Origin: an uncultured Burkholderiales bacterium
GTDB lineage: Bacteria; Pseudomonadota; Gammaproteobacteria; Burkholderiales; Burkholderiaceae_C
Direction of reading: 5' to 3'
Assembly (NCBI GenBank): GCA_903952885.1
Contig: CAJBHE010000211.1
Span: forward strand, 1-9,984
DNA length: 9,984 bases
This document shows positions 1 through 7,011 of this stretch, piece by piece; within the stretch, counting starts at the first letter, position 1, and each line of letters starts with the position of its first letter. The notes beneath the pieces were generated by a model. The model was not told where the DNA came from, ran no database searches, and saw only the letters and a program-made list of their open reading frames with translations. The position numbers were made by a program, and so were the translations under genes.

Positions 1-1619
1 ACTTGGCGGGCGTGGTCTATGAAGGTCGCACCGAGCTGATGGACGAAGACAAGATTCAATACGCGCAAAAAACAGATGCGCGCACGTTGAGCGACATCAT
101 TGAAGGTGCGGATGTGTTCTTGGGTCTGTCCGCTGGCGGCGTGCTGAAGCCAGAGATGGTGAAGAAGATGGCATCCAGCCCCATCATCATGGCCTTAGCG
201 AATCCCAATCCAGAAATTACACCCGAGGAAGTGAAGGCGGTGCGCGACGACGCCATCATTGCCACCGGCCGCAGCGACTATCACAACCAAGTCAACAACG
301 TGCTGTGTTTTCCTTACATCTTCCGCGGTGCGTTAGATGCAGGGGCCTCTACCATCACCGACGAAATGGAAATTGCAGCTGTGTATGCGATTGCTGAGCT
401 GGCACAAGCTGAGCAAAGTGAAGTGGTGGCTGCCGCGTATGCGGGCGAGACCTTAGCCTTCGGCCCTGAGTACCTCATTCCCAAGCCGTTCGACCCGCGC
501 CTGATGATGAAGATCGCCCCTGCCGTGGCCAAAGCCGCCGCAGACAGTGGCGTGGCCACACGACCCATCCAAGACATGGACGCTTATATCGAGAGGCTGC
601 AAGGTTTTGTGTATGCGTCCGGCTCCATCATGAAGCCCATTTATGCAGCGGCTAAACGCGCCAGCAAAAAGCGCGTGTGCTTTGCCGAGGGCGAAGAAGA
701 GCGTGTGTTGCGCGCGGTGCAAATTGTGGTGGATGAAGGCTTGGCAGCGCCAACGCTGATTGGCCGTCCCGCTGTGATTGCACAACGTATCGAAAAATTT
801 GGCTTACGCCTGAAAGAAGGCGTTGACTACCAAGTGGTCAATGTCGAGCAAGATCACCGCTACCGAGATTTCTGGCAAACCTATTTCAAGCTGACAGCTC
901 GTAAAGGTGTGACGGCTCAGCTTGCCAAAATCGACATGCGTCGTCGCTTGTCGCTCATTGGCACCATGATGCTGCACAAAGGTGAGGTAGACGGCCTGAT
1001 TTGTGGTACTTGGAGCACGCCGCTGACCCATTTGAAGTACGTGCATGAAGTCATCGGCAACCGAAAAGGCGTGAGCACCTACGCCGCCATGAACGGGTTG
1101 TTGTTACCTGACCGTCAGGTGTTCTTGGTCGATACACACATCAACTACGACCCGACCGCCGAGCAATTGGCCGAGATCACGGTCATGGCGGCAGAGGAAA
1201 TGCGCCGCTTCGGCATCCAGCCAAAGGCCGCTTTGCTATCACACTCCAACTTTGGCAGCAGCGACATGCCTTCAGCCATCAAGATGCGGGACACCTTGGC
1301 CTTGGTGAAAGCCAAAGCCCCTTGGCTCGAGATCGATGGTGAGATGCATGGCGATGTAGCGCTTGATGGTCATTCTCGCGAAGCCCAAATGGCAGATACC
1401 ACGCTGATTGGCGATGCCAATTTGCTGGTATTGCCCAATTTGGACTCGGCCAACATCGCCTACAACCTGCTCAAAACAGCGGCTGGCGGCAATATTGCCA
1501 TTGGCCCTGTGCTGTTGGGCGCAGCCAAACCCGTGCACATTTTGACGGCGAGCACCACGGTGCGCCGCATCGTCAACATGACGGCATTGACCGTGGCAGA
1601 TGCCAGTGCAGTGCGATAA
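1..1619 (+). CDS. maeB: NADP-type malic enzyme with C-terminal phosphotransacetylase-like domain (5' end missing)
   Basis: Oxidative decarboxylation of malate to pyruvate with reduction of NAD(P), a cytosolic step feeding pyruvate and NADPH. The reading frame is open from the left edge, so the true start and roughly the first 230 residues of a usual ~760-residue MaeB are outside; the first in-frame TTG is only an internal Leu. Visible residues 1-180 are the malic enzyme NAD-binding half, with GLSAGGVLKPEMV (41-53), MALANPNPEI (63-72) and ATGRSDYHNQVNNVLCFPY (87-105). Residues about 208-538 form the phosphotransacetylase-like domain, with FAEGEEERVLRA (227-238), PNLDSANIAYNLL (478-490) and IAIGPVLLGAAKPV (498-511). 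In the family this domain is usually regulatory (acetyl-CoA sensing) rather than catalytic. Here the catalytic Ser-Arg...Asp of true Pta, by my eye alignment, are Thr515, Ala516 and Arg522, fitting a non-catalytic role. NADP preference is inferred from the fusion architecture. A terminator follows 48 bp after the stop. Confidence 0.95.
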   Translation, partial: LAGVVYEGRTELMDEDKIQYAQKTDARTLSDIIEGADVFLGLSAGGVLKPEMVKKMASSPIIMALANPNPEITPEEVKAVRDDAIIATGRSDYHNQVNNVLCFPYIFRGALDAGASTITDEMEIAAVYAIAELAQAEQSEVVAAAYAGETLAFGPEYLIPKPFDPRLMMKIAPAVAKAAADSGVATRPIQDMDAYIERLQGFVYASGSIMKPIYAAAKRASKKRVCFAEGEEERVLRAVQIVVDEGLAAPTLIGRPAVIAQRIEKFGLRLKEGVDYQVVNVEQDHRYRDFWQTYFKLTARKGVTAQLAKIDMRRRLSLIGTMMLHKGEVDGLICGTWSTPLTHLKYVHEVIGNRKGVSTYAAMNGLLLPDRQVFLVDTHINYDPTAEQLAEITVMAAEEMRRFGIQPKAALLSHSNFGSSDMPSAIKMRDTLALVKAKAPWLEIDGEMHGDVALDGHSREAQMADTTLIGDANLLVLPNLDSANIAYNLLKTAAGGNIAIGPVLLGAAKPVHILTASTTVRRIVNMTALTVADASAVR

Positions 1620-1630
1620 ACAGGTTTTTT

Positions 1631-1656
1631 CTATTTAAATTAGCCTATTTGAATTA
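1631..1656. repeat. AT-rich imperfect tandem repeat, 14-bp period
   Basis: CTATTTAAATTA at 1631-1642 recurs as CTATTTGAATTA at 1645-1656, twelve bases with one mismatch and a 14-bp offset. It lies between the maeB stop codon and its terminator, so it would be part of the maeB 3' untranslated RNA. No function is evident. It may simply be AT-rich spacer. Confidence 0.5.
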
Positions 1657-1666
1657 ATTAACCCTT

Positions 1667-1704
1667 CAAGGGGCCTCCGGATACGGATGGCCCCTTGCTT
1701 TTTT
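1667..1704 (+). terminator. Rho-independent terminator after maeB
   Basis: Nine-base arms CAAGGGGCC (1667-1675) and GGCCCCTTG (1689-1697) pair perfectly. The interior can extend the helix through TCCG (1676-1679) with CGGA (1684-1687), leaving a GATA loop and one bulged T at 1688. A run of six T follows at 1699-1704. It should end maeB transcription and insulate the downstream gene. Confidence 0.9.
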
Positions 1705-1710
1705 GTTTCA

Positions 1711-1753
1711 TTTCGAAGACACTACTCTTTCGAAATTTTCGGGTTAACCCGAA
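1711..1753. promoter_or_regulatory. Palindrome and paired TTTCGAA motifs upstream of the barstar-like gene (possible operator)
   Basis: TTTCGAA occurs at 1711-1717 and again at 1728-1734, each containing the 6-bp palindrome TTCGAA, 17 bp apart. Four bases further on, TTCGGGTTAACCCGAA (1738-1753) is a perfect 16-bp palindrome. The group lies between the maeB terminator and the start at 1796, where control sequences for the barstar-like gene would be expected. As RNA the palindrome could also fold as a 6-bp hairpin with a UUAA loop; no T run follows it, so it is not a standard terminator. I could not identify a convincing -35/-10 pair, so the operator role is inference. Confidence 0.4.
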
Positions 1754-1795
1754 GGTTCAGTGAATCCTTAGAAGTTTTAAGAACGGCTTATTTCC

Positions 1796-2353
1796 ATGCC
1801 TTTGCGTACCATCAAAACCAATATCGTTCAGTCCATTCGTGCTTTCCGCGTGCCTGATTTGCAAGAGGCCGCCCAAGGCCTTGGGCATCATTTTTTGTAT
1901 GTCAATTTGGCCCAAGCCCAAAGCAAGCAAGACATCTTGGATATCATTTCCAAAGAGTTCAACTTGGCTGGCACAGCCAGCAAGAACTTTGACTCCTTGT
2001 ACGACGGCATGACCGACCCATTGCACAAGTCCGGCCCACAGCCCGGTTTTATTTTGGTGTTGGAGCACATTCCTGCACACGCCAAGTTTGACAAAGAAGC
2101 CCGCGAGCAGCTGTTGGACATCTTCCGCGAAGCGGCTGATTACTGGTCTGACCGCAAAGTGGCTTTCCGATGTTTTTACTCGTTCTCGGTCGCCCGTGCA
2201 CCTTCGACAGAAAAAGCTGCTTTGGGCGCAGAAGGCATCGAGTTGTTGGAAGAAGGCGAGAAAATGCCAACCGACAAGCTGGTGGACGTGTCGCCCATGG
2301 CCTTGCGCATGAGCAGCCCTTTCAACGCAGGCTATTGGCAATCAGCGGCTTAA
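1796..2353 (+). CDS. Barstar-family protein (predicted ribonuclease-inhibitor fold) with N- and C-terminal extensions
   Basis: Barstar is a small inhibitor that plugs the active site of the RNase barnase. Residues about 33-130 align by eye along the full barstar fold: HHFLYVNL strand, the helix ILDIISKEFNL (47-57), NFDSLYDGMTD (64-74), GFILVLEHI (84-92), and LLDIFREA (106-113) followed by a KVAFRCFYSF strand. Barstar contact residues Asp35, Asp39 and Glu76 correspond to Asp66, Asp70 and Glu112, all kept, while Trp38 is Tyr69. The protein is 185 residues against about 90 for barstar, with about 30 extra residues in front and a 55-residue acidic tail of unknown role. The ATG at 1796 is used because an in-frame TAA lies at 1778-1780; no good Shine-Dalgarno is visible, only a weak AAGAACGG at 1779-1786. 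No ribonuclease or other toxin gene is adjacent. It stands alone between two terminators, so it is probably a single-gene transcript. The fold call is firm, but the cellular partner is unknown. Confidence 0.85.
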   Translation: MPLRTIKTNIVQSIRAFRVPDLQEAAQGLGHHFLYVNLAQAQSKQDILDIISKEFNLAGTASKNFDSLYDGMTDPLHKSGPQPGFILVLEHIPAHAKFDKEAREQLLDIFREAADYWSDRKVAFRCFYSFSVARAPSTEKAALGAEGIELLEEGEKMPTDKLVDVSPMALRMSSPFNAGYWQSAA

Positions 2354-2384
2354 TTGCCCTGCTGCCAATGTGCAGCGCAAAAGC

Positions 2385-2419
2385 AAAACCCGTCGCAGGC
2401 AACTGCAGACGGGTTTTTT
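2385..2419. terminator. Bidirectional terminator between the barstar-like gene and rsmA
   Basis: Ten-base arms AAAACCCGTC (2385-2394) and GACGGGTTTT (2408-2417) pair perfectly. GCAG (2395-2398) with CTGC (2403-2406) adds an inner helix capped by GCAA, a GNRA-type tetraloop, with a single bulged A at 2407. The T run (2414-2419) serves the plus strand. The complement of the A run serves the minus strand, so it can end both the barstar-like gene and the convergent lptD-surA-rsmA operon. Confidence 0.9.
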
Positions 2420-2424
2420 GTGGG

Positions 2425-3183
2425 TCAAAGACTCTGAACCAAAGCCACGTATTCAGCCACCGGCACTTCTTCTGCACGGCGCTGCACATCGAAGGTGCCT
2501 GCAAAGTTGCGACCTTCGAGCCAGCGGCCCAAGGTGTGGCGCAGTAGCTTACGGCGTTGGCTGAAAGCCACCTTCACCATGTCTTCCATCAACTTGACGT
2601 TGATTTGCGGCGGCTGGTCCAGTGGCACCATGCGCACCACAGCGCTGTCCACGCGAGGTGGCGGGTCAAACGATTCGGGCGGAACGAACAAAACGTCCTC
2701 CATGACATACCGCCATTGCAGCATCACGCTCAAGCGGCTGTAATCGCTGGTGCTCGGCTTGGCCACCATGCGGTCAATCACTTCTTTTTGCAGCATGAAA
2801 TGCTGGTCTTGCACCACGGCCACATGTTCAAGCAAGTGAAAGAGGATGGGCGAAGAAATGTTGTAAGGAAGGTTACCCACCACGCGCAGCTTGGGCACGT
2901 TCAGGTCGGACGTTAATTGAGTGAAGTCCACGCGCAATACGTCTGACTCGATCACGTTCAAGTGTGGGTGTTCGCGCAAGCGCAGGGCTAAGTCACGGTC
3001 GAGCTCGATGACGTTGAGCTTGCCTAAGCGCTCGACCAAAGGCTGCGTGAGTGCAGCTAAACCTGGGCCAATTTCGACCATGGGGTCGTTCGGCTGGGGG
3101 TTGATGACATTTACGATGCCTTCAATGATGGCCCCGTCAGTTAAAAAGTGTTGGCCGAAGCGCTTTCTGGCAATGTGTTTCAA
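2425..3183 (-). CDS. rsmA: 16S rRNA N6-dimethyladenosine transferase (KsgA/RsmA)
   Basis: Dimethylates A1518 and A1519 in helix 45 of 16S rRNA with S-adenosylmethionine, a late 30S assembly step; loss usually gives kasugamycin resistance. Family motifs are clear: RKRFGQHFL (6-14), the SAM-binding VEIGPG (36-41), the acidic IELD (59-62), ESDVLRVDF (79-87), the catalytic motif IV GNLPYNIS (103-110), FDPPPRVDSAVV (172-183) and AFSQRRKLLRHTL (206-218). The length of 252 residues is close to the family norm. The only usable start before the conserved N-terminus is TTG at 3183; no ATG or GTG lies between the surA stop and the RKRFGQHFL motif, and no Shine-Dalgarno is visible. The gene lies in the same frame as surA, 12 bp after its stop, suggesting expression by coupling or re-initiation. 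It is last in the operon, followed by a strong terminator. Confidence 0.96.
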   Translation of the reverse strand: MKHIARKRFGQHFLTDGAIIEGIVNVINPQPNDPMVEIGPGLAALTQPLVERLGKLNVIELDRDLALRLREHPHLNVIESDVLRVDFTQLTSDLNVPKLRVVGNLPYNISSPILFHLLEHVAVVQDQHFMLQKEVIDRMVAKPSTSDYSRLSVMLQWRYVMEDVLFVPPESFDPPPRVDSAVVRMVPLDQPPQINVKLMEDMVKVAFSQRRKLLRHTLGRWLEGRNFAGTFDVQRRAEEVPVAEYVALVQSL

Positions 3184-3195
3184 AGTTGGCTTTGT

Positions 3196-4509
3196 TTATT
3201 GTGGTGCGTCGCGGTATTCCACATAAGCGCGACCACGCACTTCCTGGGCCCAGAGTTGGTAGGTCTCATCGAACTTCGCATCGCGCAAGTTGTTGCGTGC
3301 CAAATCTCGCAGCTCGCGCTCGCTGATGGGGGCTTCGCGACGCTCCAGCACCTGAATCAGGTGCACACCAAAGCGTGACACCATTGGGTCTGCAATTTGG
3401 TTGATTTGCAGTTTGTTCATGACTTCTTCAAACTCAGGCACAAACATGCCGATGGAAACCCACCCCAAGTCACCGCCGTCAGGTCCGCTGGCGTCTTGTG
3501 AGTGTTCGCGTGCGAGCTTGGCAAAGTCGGCTTTACCCGCCTCGATTTGACGCTTGTAGTCCGCCAGTTGCGCGCGTGCAGCTGATTGGCTCAACTGACC
3601 ACCTGGGCGCAACAAAATGTGGCGCGGATGGGTTTGCGTCACAGTCAATATGCGGCTGGCGCGTTTGGTGATCAGTTTCAACACATGAAAGCCAGCACCA
3701 GAACGAACCAAGGTCAATTCACCCTCGTTCAGGTTTTTGGTCGCGTCAACAAACAGGCTGGGGTAACGGTTGGCAGGGCGCAAACCCATCAGTCCCCCTG
3801 TGTCTCGCTCGGCAGAGTTGGAGAACTCTTTGGCCACGCGACCTAAATCGTCACCACGTTTCAGTTGGGCCAATGCGGTTTGTGCTTTGGTTTGTAGGGT
3901 GGAAATCTCCGCTGGGCTGGCTTTTTCAGGAACGGCCACCAAGATATGGCCCAGTTCCAGGTCTGGGTTGGTGTCGATACGCGTGTTTTGGCGCTGGCGT
4001 ACAGCTTGGTCAATTTCGACTTCGCTGATTTTGATGCGACCCGGCACATTGCGCTCTGTCAGGCGTTGCAACACCAATTGATCGCGTAGGTTTTGGCGCA
4101 ACCGCTCGTGACTTGAGCCTTCGGTTTTCAGCTTCTTGTGCAGCGCTTCCACACTGATTTGGCTTTGTGCCGCAACGCGCTGTTCTGCTTGGTCAACGGC
4201 GTCCTCTTCAACCGTGATCCCGGTCTCTTTGGCATGTTGTAGCAGTGCTTTTTCAACAATCAAGCGCTCTAGCGCTGCTTTGAGCAAGGCTTCACCTTCA
4301 GGCGCAAGACGGCCTTGTTGCTTGAGTTGATCATGCAACTGCGGGGCTCTCAAAACCACCTCGTGGTTTGTGATGGGCACAGAATCGACGACCGCCACGA
4401 TGAAATCGCGGCCGCTTACTTTGGTTGATGTGTTTGATTGTGCAGTGGCAGACAGCGCAACGAATAAAAGGGCCGATGCGAAATAAATATGAATTTTTGA
4501 ATAAAACAT
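3196..4509 (-). CDS. surA: Periplasmic chaperone / peptidyl-prolyl isomerase SurA
   Basis: Escorts unfolded outer-membrane proteins across the periplasm to the BAM complex; LptD, encoded just upstream, is a known client in E. coli. With the ATG at 4509 the product has 437 residues. It begins with a signal peptide, FYSK then a hydrophobic run ending near SATA (about residue 23). An N-terminal chaperone domain follows, then two parvulin domains at about residues 183-280 (starting LELGHILVAVPE) and 293-390 (starting THPRHILLRP, ending GVHLIQVLERR), and the C-terminal helix that completes the chaperone core. Both parvulin domains carry the GG..GW/GL type segments (DTGGLMGLRP, DGGDLGWVS). An in-frame TTG at 4521 overlaps the lptD stop as TTGA and would add MIVT. 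I prefer the ATG because it gives a better signal peptide, but neither start has a clear Shine-Dalgarno, so translation is probably coupled to lptD. Confidence 0.95.
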   Translation of the reverse strand: MFYSKIHIYFASALLFVALSATAQSNTSTKVSGRDFIVAVVDSVPITNHEVVLRAPQLHDQLKQQGRLAPEGEALLKAALERLIVEKALLQHAKETGITVEEDAVDQAEQRVAAQSQISVEALHKKLKTEGSSHERLRQNLRDQLVLQRLTERNVPGRIKISEVEIDQAVRQRQNTRIDTNPDLELGHILVAVPEKASPAEISTLQTKAQTALAQLKRGDDLGRVAKEFSNSAERDTGGLMGLRPANRYPSLFVDATKNLNEGELTLVRSGAGFHVLKLITKRASRILTVTQTHPRHILLRPGGQLSQSAARAQLADYKRQIEAGKADFAKLAREHSQDASGPDGGDLGWVSIGMFVPEFEEVMNKLQINQIADPMVSRFGVHLIQVLERREAPISERELRDLARNNLRDAKFDETYQLWAQEVRGRAYVEYRDAPQ

Positions 4510-4517
4510 GGTGACGA

Positions 4518-7007
4518 TCAATCGTAATTGCCAAAACGGCTAGCAGGCATGGCGGGTTGGCGCAAAGGTTGGTATCGCGGGACATTGGTGCGAAGAGATC
4601 CAATGGCATTGGTACCCAAGCGCGACAGACCTACGAATTCAAGCTGGAACAAGATGCGTTGACGCGCTAAGCCGTCGGCAATTTGCTGACGTTCAATCAC
4701 GGTTCGGCTCAACCAACAGCCTGCATCGTATTCGAAGCCAATGATCGATTCGACGGGCTTCTTGGTCATCATGTCCACGTTCACGCGAGCCACGCTAAAC
4801 CAACGACCTTCACCGAGGCCTCGACCAAGCCCGTCATGGCTGTCAGCGCTGCCCCATAAGTCGTGTAAAGGCCATTGCCAGCCTAAGTCCAATTGTTGCG
4901 AAACAGAATTACCCGACGCATCGTTTTCTGTGCGCCAAGCGGCGTTGATCACGCGGTAGGGCCCAGGGTTGTAACGTCCACCAATCACTCGGCGGCGAAA
5001 GTTGTCAGTGGTGGAGTCGTATTGCACGGTGGAATCTAAAGCCCAGCTGCGCGTGAGGTTCAAAGTCGCACCAGCCAAGATGTCGCTCAGACCAGATTGT
5101 GCGGTTGGGTCGTCAGGCAATGTGACGCGTTGATCTTTGAAGCGCAGCCGTTGAGCCACTCCGAAACGAGCGCCTTCTGCACCCGATTCGGGGTCAATGA
5201 AGCGGGAAGTAACGCCAAAGGTGAGTAGGTTGCTGTCAGAAATGCGGTCGTGTCCGCCAAAGGCGTTCTCGGTAAAGATACTGGCGAAGTTGAAAGAGTT
5301 GCCGCCCGAGTCGTAGTTGGGCAGGTAGCTTTGATCACGGTACGGGGTGTTGACGTAAAACACCCGTGGCTCGAGAGTTTGAGTCCAAGTCCGATCAAAC
5401 AAGCGGCTGCTTCGTTCAAAGGCCATGCCCGCATCTAGGCTGAAGGTAGGCACAGTGACGCCAGCGGAGGCTTGACCTTGGTGGCCGTTGTAGAACTGCG
5501 TGTTGGGCAAACCGCCGTCAAATTGGTAGCTGCGGCCATGCAGTTGCATTTTGGGCGTCACGTAACCATAGGGGGTGATGAACGGGCGACTCAATTGCGC
5601 CCACGTCACCGCGCGGTCTGCGTTGGGCGCACAGTTGTAAAACAGCTTGCTGGTGTTGTTTGTTCTGGCGCTTGCACAGTCGATTTCTCGGGCAGAGCTA
5701 AACCGGGTGAAGTCCCCGTCTAAGCTGAAATCGAAGCCGCCTGCTAAGTTATAACGCTGGACGCGCGCCGTCAACTGAGGCAAACGGTCAAATGGCGGGG
5801 TGATTCGGTTATTGACATTGGCCAAGTCTTGCAAGGTTTGCCACTTCTGCGCCCGCATGCCTGTGGTGACAAAACCGTTCGTCCACGAAACACCCACATC
5901 GCTTGACAACAGCCGCTGAATACCCAGTGCGCTCCCCAGTGAAAAGTCTTTCCAATAGTTGTCATCGCTTACCCGATTGACGTTCAAAGTAAAGCCAAGT
6001 CCACCACCTGCGTATGCTGGATTGATCAAGCCTGTGTGCGTGTAATTGATGCTCCAGCGGCGCGCATCCTCGCGAAGTTTGTCACTTTGCATATAGTCAA
6101 AACGCATCAAACCTTGGAATGGCGGCTGAGGTGCCAGGCCTTCTAAATAACGAAACTCGGTGCTCAGTTTGATTCCGCGTTGGCTCCAATACGTGGGCGT
6201 GAAAGTGATGTCGCGGTTGGGCGCAAGGTTCCAGTAATAAGGCTGGGTGTATTCCAAACCACCAATGTTGTCCGCGCCAATGCTGGGGGGGAGAAAACCC
6301 GACTTTCGTTCATCATCCAATGGAAATTCGATTTCTGGGTAAGGCAGGATCGGGACTCCTTTGAAGTGCAAAGAGCCGCCCTCCACCACGCCAACGTTAC
6401 GATCAACATCAACTGAAATTTTGTCACCACTGAAAAACCAATCGGGCATCCAGCCGGGTCCCGGTTTACGTTGACAGGTCGTGAAATTAGCCTTGTGCAT
6501 CACAGTATGTGAGGGGTCAATAAAATCAATGCGAGAAGCGTCGCCGTAGGCATTATTTTTTAACAGACGAAAGCTTGGCTGCGTGAAAAAACCTTCAAAC
6601 GCATCCAGTTGTAAATCGAGCGCCGGCCCTTGGTAGACATTGCCCGCACGGTTGATGTACACATTGCCACGGGCCTTGGCAAAGTCACTGGTTTGGTCGT
6701 AATCGACTGTGTCTGCCTTGAGAAAAATTTCGCCTCGACGAAGCACCACTTGGCCCTCGAGCGTGGTGAGTTGGTTGACGCTTTCAGTCAGTGAGTTGCT
6801 TTCAAGAAAGGTGGGCAGCTGTTTGCGTGCATCGGGTGAAATGATTTCCTGTAGCAAGCTGCTAGAGCGCAAAATCAAAGAGGGGCTGTTTTCGGCTTGG
6901 GCTTGAGCAGGAGCGTGGCTGCAAAGCATGCCCATCACCAGCCACGATAAGGCAAAAATTTGGCGGTGAAAATGCGGCAGCTGCATGAAAACGGGAAGAC
7001 CTTGCAT
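4518..7007 (-). CDS. lptD: LPS-assembly outer-membrane translocon LptD
   Basis: Inserts lipopolysaccharide into the outer leaflet of the outer membrane, working with the lipoprotein LptE at the end of the Lpt bridge. The 829-residue product has a long n-region and signal peptide ending near APAQAQA (about 38). An OstA/LptA-like jellyroll domain follows at about 83-200, starting LEGQVVLRRGEIFLKADTV, and then a large C-terminal beta-barrel (about 220-800). Landmarks are TTCQRKPGPGWMPDW (176-190), LPYPEIEFPLDDERKSGFLPP (near 221-241) and IIGFEYDAGCWLSRT (755-769). Mature cysteines are only C178, C444, C459 and C764. E. coli has an N-terminal Cys and a CC pair near the C-terminus; here the first is absent and the pair is a single Cys. 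ATG at 7007 is preferred, with a weak GGGG element seven to eight bases upstream; ATG at 6986 is an alternative that shortens the n-region. First gene of the operon lptD-surA-rsmA. Confidence 0.97.
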   Translation of the reverse strand: MQGLPVFMQLPHFHRQIFALSWLVMGMLCSHAPAQAQAENSPSLILRSSSLLQEIISPDARKQLPTFLESNSLTESVNQLTTLEGQVVLRRGEIFLKADTVDYDQTSDFAKARGNVYINRAGNVYQGPALDLQLDAFEGFFTQPSFRLLKNNAYGDASRIDFIDPSHTVMHKANFTTCQRKPGPGWMPDWFFSGDKISVDVDRNVGVVEGGSLHFKGVPILPYPEIEFPLDDERKSGFLPPSIGADNIGGLEYTQPYYWNLAPNRDITFTPTYWSQRGIKLSTEFRYLEGLAPQPPFQGLMRFDYMQSDKLREDARRWSINYTHTGLINPAYAGGGLGFTLNVNRVSDDNYWKDFSLGSALGIQRLLSSDVGVSWTNGFVTTGMRAQKWQTLQDLANVNNRITPPFDRLPQLTARVQRYNLAGGFDFSLDGDFTRFSSAREIDCASARTNNTSKLFYNCAPNADRAVTWAQLSRPFITPYGYVTPKMQLHGRSYQFDGGLPNTQFYNGHQGQASAGVTVPTFSLDAGMAFERSSRLFDRTWTQTLEPRVFYVNTPYRDQSYLPNYDSGGNSFNFASIFTENAFGGHDRISDSNLLTFGVTSRFIDPESGAEGARFGVAQRLRFKDQRVTLPDDPTAQSGLSDILAGATLNLTRSWALDSTVQYDSTTDNFRRRVIGGRYNPGPYRVINAAWRTENDASGNSVSQQLDLGWQWPLHDLWGSADSHDGLGRGLGEGRWFSVARVNVDMMTKKPVESIIGFEYDAGCWLSRTVIERQQIADGLARQRILFQLEFVGLSRLGTNAIGSLRTNVPRYQPLRQPAMPASRFGNYD

Positions 7008-7011
7008 TGAT

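Noticed and set aside
3..5. TTG at base 3 as a start for the malic enzyme gene
   Set aside because: The N-terminal third of the enzyme domain would be missing; the codon is an internal Leu of a gene cut by the window edge.
1625..1630. T run right after the maeB stop as a terminator
   Set aside because: No hairpin precedes it; the clear hairpin with T run is at 1667-1704.
1738..1753. Palindrome TTCGGGTTAACCCGAA as an intrinsic terminator
   Set aside because: No T run follows it on either strand, and a strong terminator already lies upstream.
1757..2341. Open frame of 194 codons antisense to the barstar-like gene
   Set aside because: Considered as a possible toxin partner, but it has no recognisable nuclease motif and mirrors the coding frame of a real gene; best explained as a shadow.
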